Shown: positions 27,002 to 38,126, numbered from the stretch's first letter. The stretch: 64,000 bases of DNA from Salipiger mangrovisoli (GCF_015223355.1 NZ_JADFFK010000020.1:62001-126000), one strand, 5' to 3'. Notes: generated by a model from the sequence alone, not told the origin. Made by a program: numbers and translations.

Positions 27002-27922
27002 TCAGCTCAGTGCGAACATCGGCTTGCCCGCGAAGGGCAGCTCGACGCGCAGGATCGAGGCGGTGGAGGCCTCGGTGATGTAGAGATGCCGCCCCTCGGG
27101 GCCGCCGAAGGCCATGTTGGCGGTCAGCAGCCCCTCGGGGCTGCGGATGCGGAACATCGGCTCGCCGAGGCGCGACATGATCCACACCGTACCAAGCCCC
27201 ATGTGGCCGATCGCAAGCTCGCCACCGGTGCCGAGCGCCAGCCCGTCCGGCCCGGCAAGCCCGCCCGAGAGCTGGATGAAGGTGCCGGATTTCGCCACGG
27301 TCCGGCCATCGGGCAGGAACCGGACGCGCCAGACGGCATTGGCTCGGGTCACGGCAAGGAAGAGCTGGCTTTCATCCTCGTTCAGGCACAGGCCGTTGGG
27401 ACTGGGAATATTGTCGATGACGCAATCGAGCGCGCCGTCCGCGGTCAGCCGGAACAGCCGGCCATAGGGCGCGTGCAGCCCGCTCTGGCCCTGATCGGTG
27501 AACCACAGATCGCCGTTCAGCGCGAAATGCAGGTCGTTGAGCCCGTGGAACCGCTCGAGTCCTGGGCGGGTCAGGAACGGCTCGACCTTGCCCGAGACGG
27601 GGTCCATCACCATCAGCCCGTGGGCGTGATCGGCGATGAAGATGCGTCCGTCGCGGTGGATCTTCAGGCCATTGGGCTCGCCGTCGTATTCGGCGGCGAC
27701 GGTGACATCGCCCTGCGGGTCGAAGCGCAGGATCCGGCCGTGGCAGATGTCGACGCAGTAGAGGTTGCCGTCTCGGTCGAAGGACGGTCCCTCAAGAAAG
27801 GCCCGAAACGTCTTTCCCGGGTGCTGGACGCGGGCCCAGCCGGATGCGTCGACCGGCGCAAGCTCGGCCGGAACGCGGGCGAAGACTTCGGCGGTGAGCT
27901 CGGATGGCGGGGCGAAGAACAT
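27002..27922 (-). CDS. SMP-30/gluconolactonase/LRE family hydrolase
   Basis: The ATG at 27922 gives a 306-residue six-bladed beta-propeller. Family landmarks are EGPSFDRDGNLY (metal-ligand Glu, about residue 43), GEPNGLKI, the Asn in HGLNDLHF, SPNGLCLNEDE and GPDGLALG with the catalytic Asp. SMP-30-type enzymes hydrolyse aldonolactones using a divalent metal. As first gene of a TRAP operon it suggests uptake of an aldonic acid or lactone. No signal peptide is present. The promoter holds the inverted repeat at 27930-27963. Confidence 0.9.
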   Translation of the reverse strand: MFFAPPSELTAEVFARVPAELAPVDASGWARVQHPGKTFRAFLEGPSFDRDGNLYCVDICHGRILRFDPQGDVTVAAEYDGEPNGLKIHRDGRIFIADHAHGLMVMDPVSGKVEPFLTRPGLERFHGLNDLHFALNGDLWFTDQGQSGLHAPYGRLFRLTADGALDCVIDNIPSPNGLCLNEDESQLFLAVTRANAVWRVRFLPDGRTVAKSGTFIQLSGGLAGPDGLALGTGGELAIGHMGLGTVWIMSRLGEPMFRIRSPEGLLTANMAFGGPEGRHLYITEASTASILRVELPFAGKPMFALS

Positions 27923-27929
27923 GGCGACT

Positions 27930-27963
27930 CTCTTTGGCTTTTGAACAACGTAAAGCCAAAGAG
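27930..27963. promoter_or_regulatory. Perfect 12-bp inverted repeat upstream of the SMP-30/TRAP operon
   Basis: Arms CTCTTTGGCTTT (27930-27941) and AAAGCCAAAGAG (27952-27963) have a 10-bp spacer and lie 7 bp upstream of the SMP-30 start. The right part, TAAAGCCAAAGAGGTTT (27951-27967), recurs exactly at 36577-36593 before another leftward gene. It is a candidate operator. Confidence 0.7.
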
Positions 27964-27997
27964 GTTTCGGGCACAAGAAAAATGATTGCAGTCAGAT

Positions 27998-28015
27998 CAA
28001 ATGACTACTCATTTA
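27998..28015. promoter_or_regulatory. GntR-type operator candidate, copy 1
   Basis: CAAATGActACTCATTTA carries arms CAAATGA and TCATTTA (one mismatch) with a 4-bp spacer. It matches the site at 29684-29703 at 15 of the 17 core positions. It lies downstream of the UTRA regulator gene and upstream of the SMP-30/TRAP operon. Confidence 0.65.
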
Positions 28016-28037
28016 GTGTGGCGGGTCTGGTTGGGGG

Positions 28038-28772
28038 TCAGGCCTGGAAGCCGGCCGAGTAGCGGAAGGCGAAGGGCTCCACGTAAAGCGCTTCGCCGTA
28101 AAGGATCTTGCCGTCGTCCGGCGTCAGCAGCACATGCGCGCGCATCAGCAGCGGCGCACCTTCCTCGATGCCCAGCTCGCGGGCCTCCTGCGATGTGGCG
28201 ACCACCGCGCGCAGCGCCGCGTCGATGCGCCCGATCTCGAGCCCGAGCCGGTCCTTGATCAGCGCGTGAACGCCCTCGGTGGCCAGCGCCTGCGCCGTCA
28301 TCGACATGGCCAGATCCGGGTGGAACCACCGAGTCTCGCTGCCGATGCATTTCCCCGCGACAAAGCGCAGCCGGCGCAGGCAGAAGACCTCGAGACCCGG
28401 CTCGAGATCGAGCTTGCGCGCGGCACGGACGGGCAGGGGGCTGGGCGCGAAGCTGAGCAGCCGGAAGGAGACGGTTTCGCCAGCCAGCGCCACCTCGTCC
28501 TCGAAGGACTGGATGTTGTGGATGTCGAGCCCGACCCGGATCTGCATGTCGTCGTCGCGGCGACAGGCAAAGGTGCCGCGCCCGGCCTGGCGGCGCACCA
28601 GGCCTTCCTGCATCAGGCGGGACATCACGTTCTGAACCGTCGAGCGGCTGACGTCGAAGTCCTTCGCGATCTCGGCTTCCGTAGGAAGCTGCGCGCCCGG
28701 CGCGATGGTGCCGGTCTGCAGCGCCATGGCAAAGTGCTCGTAGATCTTCTGCCGGACAGAGGGCGCGCGCAT
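28038..28772 (-). CDS. GntR family regulator, HutC/UTRA subfamily
   Basis: A 244-residue regulator. The winged helix at residues 5-70 has its recognition helix in VSRSTVQNVMSRL and the GntR wing QAGRGTF. A UTRA effector domain fills about residues 90-240 and resembles chorismate-lyase-fold ligand domains. It lies 4 bp downstream of a second GntR gene, an unusual tandem. One of the two probably acts on the SMP-30/TRAP operon. The sequence does not say which. Confidence 0.9.
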   Translation of the reverse strand: MRAPSVRQKIYEHFAMALQTGTIAPGAQLPTEAEIAKDFDVSRSTVQNVMSRLMQEGLVRRQAGRGTFACRRDDDMQIRVGLDIHNIQSFEDEVALAGETVSFRLLSFAPSPLPVRAARKLDLEPGLEVFCLRRLRFVAGKCIGSETRWFHPDLAMSMTAQALATEGVHALIKDRLGLEIGRIDAALRAVVATSQEARELGIEEGAPLLMRAHVLLTPDDGKILYGEALYVEPFAFRYSAGFQA

Positions 28773-28776
28773 GGGG

Positions 28777-29667
28777 TCAGCCTTCGGCCCAGGCGCGGGC
28801 GTTCGGCGCCTTGCGATCGCGGGCGTCCTCGAGGTGCCGGCGCAGCCGCGCCGAGGCTTCGGAAATGCGCTCCTGCTCGAGCAGCGTCAGGATCTCCAGG
28901 TGCTCGCCGCATTCGTTTGCCAGCCGGCCCCGGTCCACCCGCGCGCGATACTCCATGAGGCGGCGCATCCGGTTGACCCGCTCGAGCGCGATCAGGAAGA
29001 AGGGGTTGCCGGACATCGCCACGAGGCTCTCGTGGAAGTCGGCGCCGTGCTGCAGGATGGTCTCGTTGGGCATCGTCGCCGGATCCGCGTGCACCAGCTT
29101 TTCCTGCACCTCGCGCAATTCCGCCAGCTTGCGGAAATCGATCTTGAAGGTGGGCTCCAGCATCGCGACGGGCTCGTTGGCGATGCGGAAGCGATAGATC
29201 TGGTCAAAGGCCTCGGGCGTCTTGGCGACCGGCAGGAAGCGCCAGCCATAGCCCTCCTTGCGCTCGGCCCAGCCCTCGCGCTGCGCGCGGCCCAGCAGTT
29301 CCTGCGTGCGCACCTTTGTCCAGGAATAGCGCTCTCGAAGCGCGAGCTCGGTCATCTCCTCTGGGATCCGGTCGCGGATCCAATCCTCGGCAAGCGACTG
29401 GTATTCACGGGTGAGCTCGTCCTGGTTGGTCGCGGTCAGCGCGCCGTCCGGGATCGTGCGGCTGACGAAATAGCCGCGGTTCGGAACCTGCCCGAGAATG
29501 CCCTGGTCGGCGAGCAGGCCGAGAGCCGAGCGCACGGGTGTGCGGGACACACCGTAGCGGTCCGCGATCGACTGCGTCGTCAGGCGGTCGCCGGCATTAT
29601 AGTGGCCTTCGGCGATCTCGCGGATCACCCGGTTCGAAATTTTCTGGGCAAGATCAGCGCTGCGCAT
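28777..29667 (-). CDS. GntR family regulator with a second winged-helix-like segment and FCD domain
   Basis: The ATG at 29667 follows GGAGGACCGGG. The 296-residue protein is longer than usual FCD regulators. The first winged helix spans about residues 1-70 (YGVSRTPVRSALGLL). A second helix-turn-helix-like stretch runs from about 85 to 150 (LRERYSWTKVRTQELLGRAQREGW, then an aromatic wing). An all-helical FCD effector domain follows to the end. An operator-like dyad lies 17 bp upstream, so it is probably autoregulated and also controls the divergent tctC promoter. Confidence 0.86.
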   Translation of the reverse strand: MRSADLAQKISNRVIREIAEGHYNAGDRLTTQSIADRYGVSRTPVRSALGLLADQGILGQVPNRGYFVSRTIPDGALTATNQDELTREYQSLAEDWIRDRIPEEMTELALRERYSWTKVRTQELLGRAQREGWAERKEGYGWRFLPVAKTPEAFDQIYRFRIANEPVAMLEPTFKIDFRKLAELREVQEKLVHADPATMPNETILQHGADFHESLVAMSGNPFFLIALERVNRMRRLMEYRARVDRGRLANECGEHLEILTLLEQERISEASARLRRHLEDARDRKAPNARAWAEG

Positions 29668-29683
29668 CCCGGTCCTCCTTGGT

Positions 29684-29703
29684 ACAAATGAACACTCATT
29701 TGT
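29684..29703. promoter_or_regulatory. GntR-type operator candidate, copy 2
   Basis: ACAAATGA (29684-29691) and TCATTTGT (29696-29703) form a perfect 8-bp inverted repeat with a 4-bp spacer, in the divergent gap between the GntR gene and tctC. It shares CAAATGAnnACTCATTT with the site at 27998-28015. Confidence 0.72.
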
Positions 29704-29736
29704 GAGAAAGTGCAAGTTGGCTCTTTCGGGTGCCAA

Positions 29737-29751
29737 AAACCAAAATGGTTT
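29737..29751. promoter_or_regulatory. Short dyad upstream of tctC
   Basis: AAACCA and TGGTTT are perfect 6-bp arms around AAA, 55 bp before the tctC start. It may be a second regulator site or part of the promoter. Confidence 0.4.
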
Positions 29752-29805
29752 GCATTTATGTAGTCAAAAGTCCAAAAGGGGGGACGGAATCAAGGGAGGA
29801 CAATC

Positions 29806-30777
29806 ATGATTCGCATTCTCAGCGCGGCCGTCCTGGCAGCAGTTACCGCCCTGCCGGTCGCAGCGCAGGACAAGCCCTCGAACACCGAATGCATCGCCCC
29901 CGCAGCGCCGGGCGGCGGCTGGGACTTCATCTGCCGCACCGTGGCCAAGGTCCTGCGCGACGAGGGGCTCATCGACGGCACCATGCAGGTCACCAACATG
30001 ACCGGTGGTGGCGGCGGCGTGGCATATGCCCACGTTGTCTCGAAGCGCAACGAGGACGAAAAGCTCCTGATCGCCGCCTCGAACGGCACCACCACCCGCC
30101 TTGCCCAGGGCGCCTTCCCCGGCGCGACCGAGGATGACGTGCGCTGGCTCGCCTCCTTCGGCGCGGAATACGGCGTGATCGCCGTGGCTGCCGACAGCGA
30201 GATCGATGACCTGCCCGAGCTGGTCGAGATGATGAAGGCGGACCCGCGTTCGGTCTCCTTCGCCGGTGGCTCGGCGGTCGGCGGCTATGACCACCTGAAG
30301 ATCCTGAAGCTGGCCAAGGTGGCCGAGCTCGAGGACGTCCGGCAGGTCAAATACGTCGCCTTCTCGGGTGGCGGCGAGGCGATGACCCAGGTTCTGGGTG
30401 GCTCGATCACCGCCTTCTCGGGCGATTTCTCGGAAGTGCGCGGCTTCGTCGAGGCGGGCGACATGCGCATCGTCGCGGTGCTCTCGCCCGAGCGTCTCGA
30501 GCAGTTCGACCAGTTCCCCACCGCCATCGAGCAGGGCTACGACGTGACCGGCCCGAACTGGCGCGGCCTCTACGTGCCCAAGGGCATCTCGGACGAGACC
30601 TATGACGCCTGGAACCAGGCGATCCAGAAAATGGTCGCCTCGGAAGAGTTCCAGAAGATCCGCGCTGACCAGGGCATCGAGGCGCTCGACCTCTTCGGCG
30701 CCGATGCCGACAAGTTCGTGCATGAGAACGTCGCCGAGATCCGCGCGCTCTCGAAGGAAATCGGCCTCATTCAGTAA
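29806..30777 (+). CDS. tctC: Tripartite tricarboxylate transporter binding protein (TctC family)
   Basis: A 323-residue periplasmic protein with a signal peptide cleaved near PVAAQD (residue 22). The body shows TctC features: an APAAPGGGWDF-like ligand loop after maturation, AGGSAVGGYDHLK in the middle and the EQGYDVTGPNWRGLYVPKG stretch. It is the first gene of a TctC-B-A-aconitase run, so the ligand is likely a tricarboxylate such as citrate, aconitate or a homologue. Control is probably by the divergent GntR pair. Confidence 0.92.
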   Translation: MIRILSAAVLAAVTALPVAAQDKPSNTECIAPAAPGGGWDFICRTVAKVLRDEGLIDGTMQVTNMTGGGGGVAYAHVVSKRNEDEKLLIAASNGTTTRLAQGAFPGATEDDVRWLASFGAEYGVIAVAADSEIDDLPELVEMMKADPRSVSFAGGSAVGGYDHLKILKLAKVAELEDVRQVKYVAFSGGGEAMTQVLGGSITAFSGDFSEVRGFVEAGDMRIVAVLSPERLEQFDQFPTAIEQGYDVTGPNWRGLYVPKGISDETYDAWNQAIQKMVASEEFQKIRADQGIEALDLFGADADKFVHENVAEIRALSKEIGLIQ

Positions 30778-30834
30778 ATCATCGGCGGGCCGGGGAGTGA
30801 TCTCCGGCCGCCCCTCACCAAAAGAGGACACCGC

Positions 30835-31266
30835 ATGAGCGATCGCATCATGGGGGGGATCGGGCTTGCCCTTGCCGCATTCTACATCTGGGCCGCCACG
30901 ATCATTCCCGAAAGCTTCATGGCCGATGTCGTCGGCCCCGCGACCTTCCCCATCATCATCGGCGTGATCATCGCGATCTGCTCGGTCTGGTTCATCCTGC
31001 GGCCCGATCCCGACCCGGTCTGGCCGTCGCTCAACCGGCTGGCCGAGATCGGCTTCGCCATCGCGGTCTGCCTGCTCTACGCGATCCTGCTGCCCAAGCT
31101 GGGCTTCCTGATCTGCACCGCGCTGGCCGCCGGCTACATGAGCTGGCGCCTCGGCGGCACGCCCGTCGGCGCCGTGCTGACCGGCATCGGCCTCTCGGTC
31201 GGGATCTGGGTCGTCTTCAAACTCGTGCTCGGCCTCTCGCTGGCCGTGGGTCCGCTCGGCATCTGA
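30835..31266 (+). CDS. tctB: Tripartite tricarboxylate transporter small permease (TctB family)
   Basis: A 143-residue membrane protein with four hydrophobic helices, the size of TctB. A hairpin-forming GGCCGG/CCGGCC stretch lies in the 57-bp gap after tctC, as in other binding-protein/permease junctions of this window. It pairs with the large permease encoded 9 bp downstream. Confidence 0.9.
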   Translation: MSDRIMGGIGLALAAFYIWAATIIPESFMADVVGPATFPIIIGVIIAICSVWFILRPDPDPVWPSLNRLAEIGFAIAVCLLYAILLPKLGFLICTALAAGYMSWRLGGTPVGAVLTGIGLSVGIWVVFKLVLGLSLAVGPLGI

Positions 31267-31275
31267 GGTCAGCAC

Positions 31276-32814
31276 ATGGAATTTCTGTCGTCTCTCGGCG
31301 TCGGCTTTGACGCCGCGCTCACCTTCTCCAACCTCGGCATCGCCCTCATCGGTGCCTTCCTCGGCACGATGATGGGCGCGCTGCCCGGTCTCGGGCCGGC
31401 GAACGGCGTCGCCATCCTCATCCCGATCGCCTTCTCGATCGGGCTCGGGCCGCTGCCGTCGCTCATCCTGATGACCTCGGTCTATTACGGGGCCATGTAC
31501 GGCGGGCGGATCAGCTCGATCCTGCTCAACATCCCCGGCGACGAGCCGGCGATGATGACCTGCCTCGATGGCTACCCGATGGCGCGCAAGGGCATGGCCG
31601 GCGAGGCGCTCTCGCTCTCGGGCATCGCGTCGTTCATCGGCGCGATCTTCGCGACCATCGGGCTCGCGCTGCTGGCGCCGCAGCTGGTCAAGATCGCGCT
31701 GCTCTTCGGTCCGGCGGAATATTTCGCGCTCTTCACCATCGCCTTCGCCACGCTCGGCGGCATCTCGTCGACCAACCAGGCCAAGGCTGCCTTCGCCGCC
31801 GCCGTTGGCCTTGCCATCGCGATGATCGGTGTCGACACCCAGACCGGCGTGCAGCGCTTCACCTTCGGCGAGGTGCATCTCTTCGACGGCATCGACTTCC
31901 TGATCGCCATCGTCGGGCTCTTCGCCCTCTCCGAGGTCTTCATCTTCCTCGAGCACCGGGGCAGCGGGGACCACAAGGAGCAGGGCATCACCTCGATCGG
32001 CCGGGTCCTGGCACCCTGGAGCATGATCCGCAGCTGCATTCCGACCTTCGGGCGCAGCACGGTGATCGGCTTCCTGGCGGGCGTGCTGCCCGGAGCAGGG
32101 GCCTCGCTGGGCTCGTTCCTGTCCTACTCGGTCGAAAAGCAGATCGTCGATCCGACCGGCAAGACCTTCGGCAAGGGCGACCCGCGCGGCGTCGCCGCGC
32201 CGGAGGTCGGCAACAACGCCGCTGCGGGCGGTGCGCTGGTGCCGATGCTGGCGCTCGGCGTGCCGGGCTCTGGCACCACGGCGGTGCTGCTGGCGGTGCT
32301 GCTGTCGCTCAACATCACGCCCGGGCCGCTGCTCTTCTCGCAGAACCCCGATGTGGTCTGGGGCCTGATCGCGGCGCTCTTCATCGCCAACGTGATGCTG
32401 CTGATCCTCAACATCCCGCTGGTCGGCCTCTTCAGCCGCGTGCTGCTGGTGCCGGTGCACATCCTGATGCCGCTTGTGGCGATGGTCAGCTTCGTGGGGA
32501 TCTACGGCATCTCCGGCTCGTCCTTCGATCTCATCCTGATGGTGATCTTCGGCGTTGTCGGCTGGCTCTTCCGCAAGCTCGACATCCCGCTGGTGCCGGT
32601 CATCCTCGGCATCCTGCTCGGCAACGAGATGGAGGTGAACCTGCGCCGCGCCATGACGCTCTCGGACGGTGACTGGCTGACCCTCGTCGGCAGCCCGCTC
32701 TCGATCACGCTCTGGGCGCTCGCCATCATCGGCTTCGTCGCGCCGATGATCTTCGGCCGCAAGGTGAAGCGGGCAATCGCCGAGGAAAGTGACGAGATCG
32801 CGGTCGGCGACTGA
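31276..32814 (+). CDS. tctA: Tripartite tricarboxylate transporter large permease (TctA family)
   Basis: A 512-residue permease with about 12 hydrophobic helices. The two TctA signatures are present: GALPGLGPANGVAI near residue 36 and LLNIPGDEPAMMTCLDGYP near 80. A second PGAGASLGSF repeat lies in the C-terminal half. It moves the ligand delivered by TctC using a cation gradient. Confidence 0.94.
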   Translation: MEFLSSLGVGFDAALTFSNLGIALIGAFLGTMMGALPGLGPANGVAILIPIAFSIGLGPLPSLILMTSVYYGAMYGGRISSILLNIPGDEPAMMTCLDGYPMARKGMAGEALSLSGIASFIGAIFATIGLALLAPQLVKIALLFGPAEYFALFTIAFATLGGISSTNQAKAAFAAAVGLAIAMIGVDTQTGVQRFTFGEVHLFDGIDFLIAIVGLFALSEVFIFLEHRGSGDHKEQGITSIGRVLAPWSMIRSCIPTFGRSTVIGFLAGVLPGAGASLGSFLSYSVEKQIVDPTGKTFGKGDPRGVAAPEVGNNAAAGGALVPMLALGVPGSGTTAVLLAVLLSLNITPGPLLFSQNPDVVWGLIAALFIANVMLLILNIPLVGLFSRVLLVPVHILMPLVAMVSFVGIYGISGSSFDLILMVIFGVVGWLFRKLDIPLVPVILGILLGNEMEVNLRRAMTLSDGDWLTLVGSPLSITLWALAIIGFVAPMIFGRKVKRAIAEESDEIAVGD

Positions 32815-32834
32815 CCGGGACGACAAGAGACGGT

Positions 32835-32890
32835 CCGGGGCGTGCGTGCGCCCCGGCCAGTGGCGCGGCGGGTTTCACGATCCGCGCCAC
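32835..32890 (+). other. Two adjacent hairpins between tctA and the aconitase gene
   Basis: Stem 1 has arms CCGGGGCG (32835-32842) and CGCCCCGG (32849-32856). Stem 2 has arms GTGGCGCGG (32860-32868) and CCGCGCCAC (32882-32890). Neither is followed by a T-run, so they more likely tune or protect the transcript between permease and enzyme than end it. Confidence 0.55.
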
Positions 32891-32979
32891 GCCGCCCGCG
32901 CCGGTTGCCGTCCCCTCCCGGCGCGCACCGGCGCGGGCGGCACATCGCAGAGGCGTCCATTGGAAAGAAGGATTGCGCA

Positions 32980-35589
<2,610 letters not shown>

Positions 35590-35616
35590 CCGGTTCCGCA
35601 AGAGAGTCCTTCGAGT

Positions 35617-35641
35617 GCTGGCGACGGGTGACGTCGCCAGC
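35617..35641 (+). terminator. Hairpin after the aconitase gene
   Basis: A perfect 10-bp stem, GCTGGCGACG (35617-35626) with its complement at 35632-35641 and loop GGTGA, lies 27 bp after the stop. No T-run follows. Confidence 0.6.
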
Positions 35642-35745
35642 CTCCAGGGCTGCGCGCATCAGGGACGTTTCGCTCGGCCGACTGCCGGACCGCCATGCGC
35701 CTTGGTCGACCTGCACCAAGCACGGCGCGCGGCAGGCTTTTGGCG

Positions 35746-35766
35746 CATCGCCCATCGCCCATCGCT
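35746..35766. repeat. Short tandem repeat of CATCGCC
   Basis: Three head-to-tail 7-mers (CATCGCC, CATCGCC, CATCGCT) occur in the gap between the aconitase and the convergent binding-protein gene. This is a simple repeat without an obvious role. Confidence 0.6.
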
Positions 35767-35818
35767 CATGGCACTGCGCTTGGCGCGCCGCCGGGAAGGT
35801 TGCTCCGGCGGCGGCGGA

Positions 35819-36547
35819 TCACTCGGGCAGGATGGCGCAGCTGCGCGCGACGCCGTGGCGTTCGAGGATGTCACCGGTCAGCCCGGACCTTGCCGCCTCG
35901 GACAGCCAGTCCTTGAGGATCCGCGAGGCGTCGGGGCGGCCCTGCGGCATTGCCATGGCCTGACGGATTTCCATGAAGGGCGGCGACAACACGCGCGCGC
36001 CGGGGCGCGTCGCGCCTTCATGCGCCATGGCATCGCCAATGCCAGCGATCGCGTCGACCTTGCCCCCATCCAGCGCTTCGAGCGCGGCGCCGAGGTTTTC
36101 GAAGAGCACGAGGTTCTCCGCCCCCTCCTGCCGCGCAAGGGTCAGCGTGTAGGCGCTGCCATCGACCGAGCCGACCTTCGCACCCGACGAGATCAGAGCG
36201 CCGGCATCCGCGGCGTTGCAATGCGCACCCGCCAGGTAGCGCCCCTCGATGCGGATGTAGGGCATGGTGAAGTCGATCGTCTCGGCGCGTTTCGGATCCA
36301 CCGCGAGAAAGCAGATGTCCCACAGGTCGCCCGTTGCGGACGACGAGACATCGACCGCCCGCTCGAACTCCACGAACTCGAGGTCGAGCCCGCAGGCCCT
36401 GGCGAACTCGGTGGCAAGATCGACGCTGATGCCAAAGGGCTTCCGGCTTTGGTCACGCCCCACGAGGACGAAGTTGCCATGGTTCAGCGCGGCGCGCAGG
36501 TGACCCCTGGGGGCAAGTGCTTCACGGTGTTCAGGAGAAAGTGTCAT
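35819..36547 (-). CDS. Family 3 solute-binding protein without a signal peptide
   Basis: The fold is that of amino-acid-type periplasmic binding proteins: GISVDLATEFARACG, ICFLAVDPKRAETIDFTMPY and KVDAIAGIGDA. No start gives a signal peptide. I chose the ATG at 36547 (242 residues) because it keeps the shared upstream motif (36577-36593) at the same distance as in the SMP-30 operon; ATGs at 36553 and 36577 are alternatives. No permease or ATPase gene is adjacent. It may be a cytosolic ligand-binding protein, a dehydratase-like relative, or a binding protein that lost its leader. Confidence 0.8.
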   Translation of the reverse strand: MTLSPEHREALAPRGHLRAALNHGNFVLVGRDQSRKPFGISVDLATEFARACGLDLEFVEFERAVDVSSSATGDLWDICFLAVDPKRAETIDFTMPYIRIEGRYLAGAHCNAADAGALISSGAKVGSVDGSAYTLTLARQEGAENLVLFENLGAALEALDGGKVDAIAGIGDAMAHEGATRPGARVLSPPFMEIRQAMAMPQGRPDASRILKDWLSEAARSGLTGDILERHGVARSCAILPE

Positions 36548-36576
36548 CGGCATCCCGTAATGGTTTTGAATATCCA

Positions 36577-36593
36577 TAAAGCCAAAGAGGTTT
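36577..36593. promoter_or_regulatory. 17-bp motif shared with the SMP-30/TRAP promoter
   Basis: TAAAGCCAAAGAGGTTT is identical to 27951-27967 and in the same orientation and spacing relative to a leftward gene. Its left partner here is only GGTTTT, so the inverted repeat is imperfect. It suggests one regulator for both genes. Confidence 0.68.
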
Positions 36594-36759
36594 GCTGTCA
36601 GCCCATTTCCGGGCCGGCGGACGGGGTGATGGCGGGAGGCGGGACCGGGTGGCCGGGCATATGAATTTTTTATGGCGGTAGTTCGTCATCCTGCCATCTC
36701 AGGCGGGAAGGGGGGTGTTAAGCCAGAGCGCAACGGTCCGCGCATTTCCTGGAGGTACC

Positions 36760-37968
36760 ATGAGCAATTTCCGACCCGCCGCCCGCGTTTCGAACATCCG
36801 CGTCTCGCCCACGACCGAGGCCGCGCAGAAGGCCCGGGACCTCAAGGCAGAGGGCAAGGACATTCTCAACCTCACTGTCGGTGAGCCCGACTTCGACACG
36901 CCCGAAGCGATCAAGGCCGCAGCCGCGGAAGCCATGTCTGCAGGGCAGACCAAGTACACGCCGGTGAACGGCACGCCCGAGCTGCGTGCGGCGATCCGCG
37001 GCGACTTTGCACGCCGCCTGAACATCCCGGCGACGGACGCGCAAGTCTGCGTCGGCGGCGGGGCCAAGCAGATCCTCTTCCTGGCGCTCATGGCCACTGT
37101 CGAGAAAGGCGACGAGGTGATCATCCCCGCGCCCTACTGGGTGTCCTATCCCGACATGGTCATCGCCAATGAAGGTACGCCGGTGATCGTGCCTTGCCCG
37201 GAAGAGGTGCGTTTCAAGCTGACGCCGGCCGCGCTTGAGGCCGCCATCACGCCGCAGACCCGCTGGCTGATCCTGAACTCGCCGTCGAATCCCACGGGCG
37301 TTGCCTATTCGGCGGACGAGTTGCGTGCGCTCGGCGAGGTGCTGGCGCGGCATCCGCATGTCTGGGTCCTCTGCGACGAGATCTACGACCGCATCTGGTT
37401 CGCGGAGTTCGACGCGGTGAGCATCCTGACCGTCTGCCCCGAGCTGGCCGATCGGGCGCTGGTGGTCAACGGCGTGTCGAAATCGCATGCGATGACCGGC
37501 TGGCGCATCGGCTACGGCGTCGGCCCGGTGCCGCTCATCGCGGCGATCAACAAGCTGCAGTCGCAGATGTCTTCCTGCCCGTCCTCGGTCAGCCAGGCAG
37601 CCGCTGCCGCCGCGCTCTCCGGTGACCAAGGAGAGGTCGACACGCAGGTCGCCGTTTACCGCGAACGGCGCGACCTTGCGGTCGAGCGGCTCAATGCCAT
37701 TCCCGGCCTGTCCTGTCTGACTCCCGATGGGGCCTTCTACATCTACGCCAGCTGCGCCGGCACGCTTGGCAAGACCACGCCTTCGGGCCGCAAGATCGCG
37801 AATGATGCGGACTTCGTGCTCTACCTGCTCGAAGAGGCGGGCGTCGCGGCGGTGCATGGCGCGGCCTACGGGCTCGAGCCGTACTTCCGCATCTCCACGG
37901 CGACCTCGGCGGAGGTCATCGACGCGGCCTGTGCGCGCATCGCGGAGGCCTGCGCCAGATTGAGCTGA
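36760..37968 (+). CDS. PLP-dependent aminotransferase, aspartate aminotransferase (class I) type
   Basis: The ATG at 36760 follows GGAGGTACC. The 402-residue protein matches class I aspartate/aromatic aminotransferases: VGEPDFDTP near residue 38, NSPSNPTG, CDEIYDRIWF, and the PLP lysine in VNGVSKSHAMTGWRIGYG (about residue 246). It is monocistronic with a strong terminator behind it. Its metabolic link to neighbours is unclear; it could serve amino-group removal for the Hyu pathway downstream. Confidence 0.92.
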   Translation: MSNFRPAARVSNIRVSPTTEAAQKARDLKAEGKDILNLTVGEPDFDTPEAIKAAAAEAMSAGQTKYTPVNGTPELRAAIRGDFARRLNIPATDAQVCVGGGAKQILFLALMATVEKGDEVIIPAPYWVSYPDMVIANEGTPVIVPCPEEVRFKLTPAALEAAITPQTRWLILNSPSNPTGVAYSADELRALGEVLARHPHVWVLCDEIYDRIWFAEFDAVSILTVCPELADRALVVNGVSKSHAMTGWRIGYGVGPVPLIAAINKLQSQMSSCPSSVSQAAAAAALSGDQGEVDTQVAVYRERRDLAVERLNAIPGLSCLTPDGAFYIYASCAGTLGKTTPSGRKIANDADFVLYLLEEAGVAAVHGAAYGLEPYFRISTATSAEVIDAACARIAEACARLS

Positions 37969-37993
37969 CCGTCTGCATCAATCGCATGCGCAG

Positions 37994-38024
37994 AGGGCTG
38001 TCCCCGCGGGGACAGCCTTTTTTT
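37994..38024 (+). terminator. Rho-independent terminator
   Basis: A 22-bp perfect palindrome, GGCTGTCCCCG and its complement (37996-38017), is followed directly by TTTTTTT. It ends the aminotransferase transcript and is the clearest intrinsic terminator in the window. Confidence 0.95.
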
Positions 38025-38126
38025 GTGCCTGCGGCCCGCTCGGCATTTGCGCCGTGACGACGCCTTTCGCTAGACTGCGGGCAGAGGGCGAAGCAGCGCC
38101 CCCGCTTGGGCATAACAGGAGCGCCA

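Noticed and set aside
29764..32826. A 1020-codon leftward frame opposite tctCBA
   Set aside because: It is charged, Asp/Arg/Glu-rich and antisense to three clear transporter genes. It has no fold-like motif or ribosome-binding site.
35746..35766. Possible CRISPR or regulatory repeat array (CATCGCC units)
   Set aside because: There are only three 7-bp head-to-tail units without spacers, so it is a simple tandem repeat.
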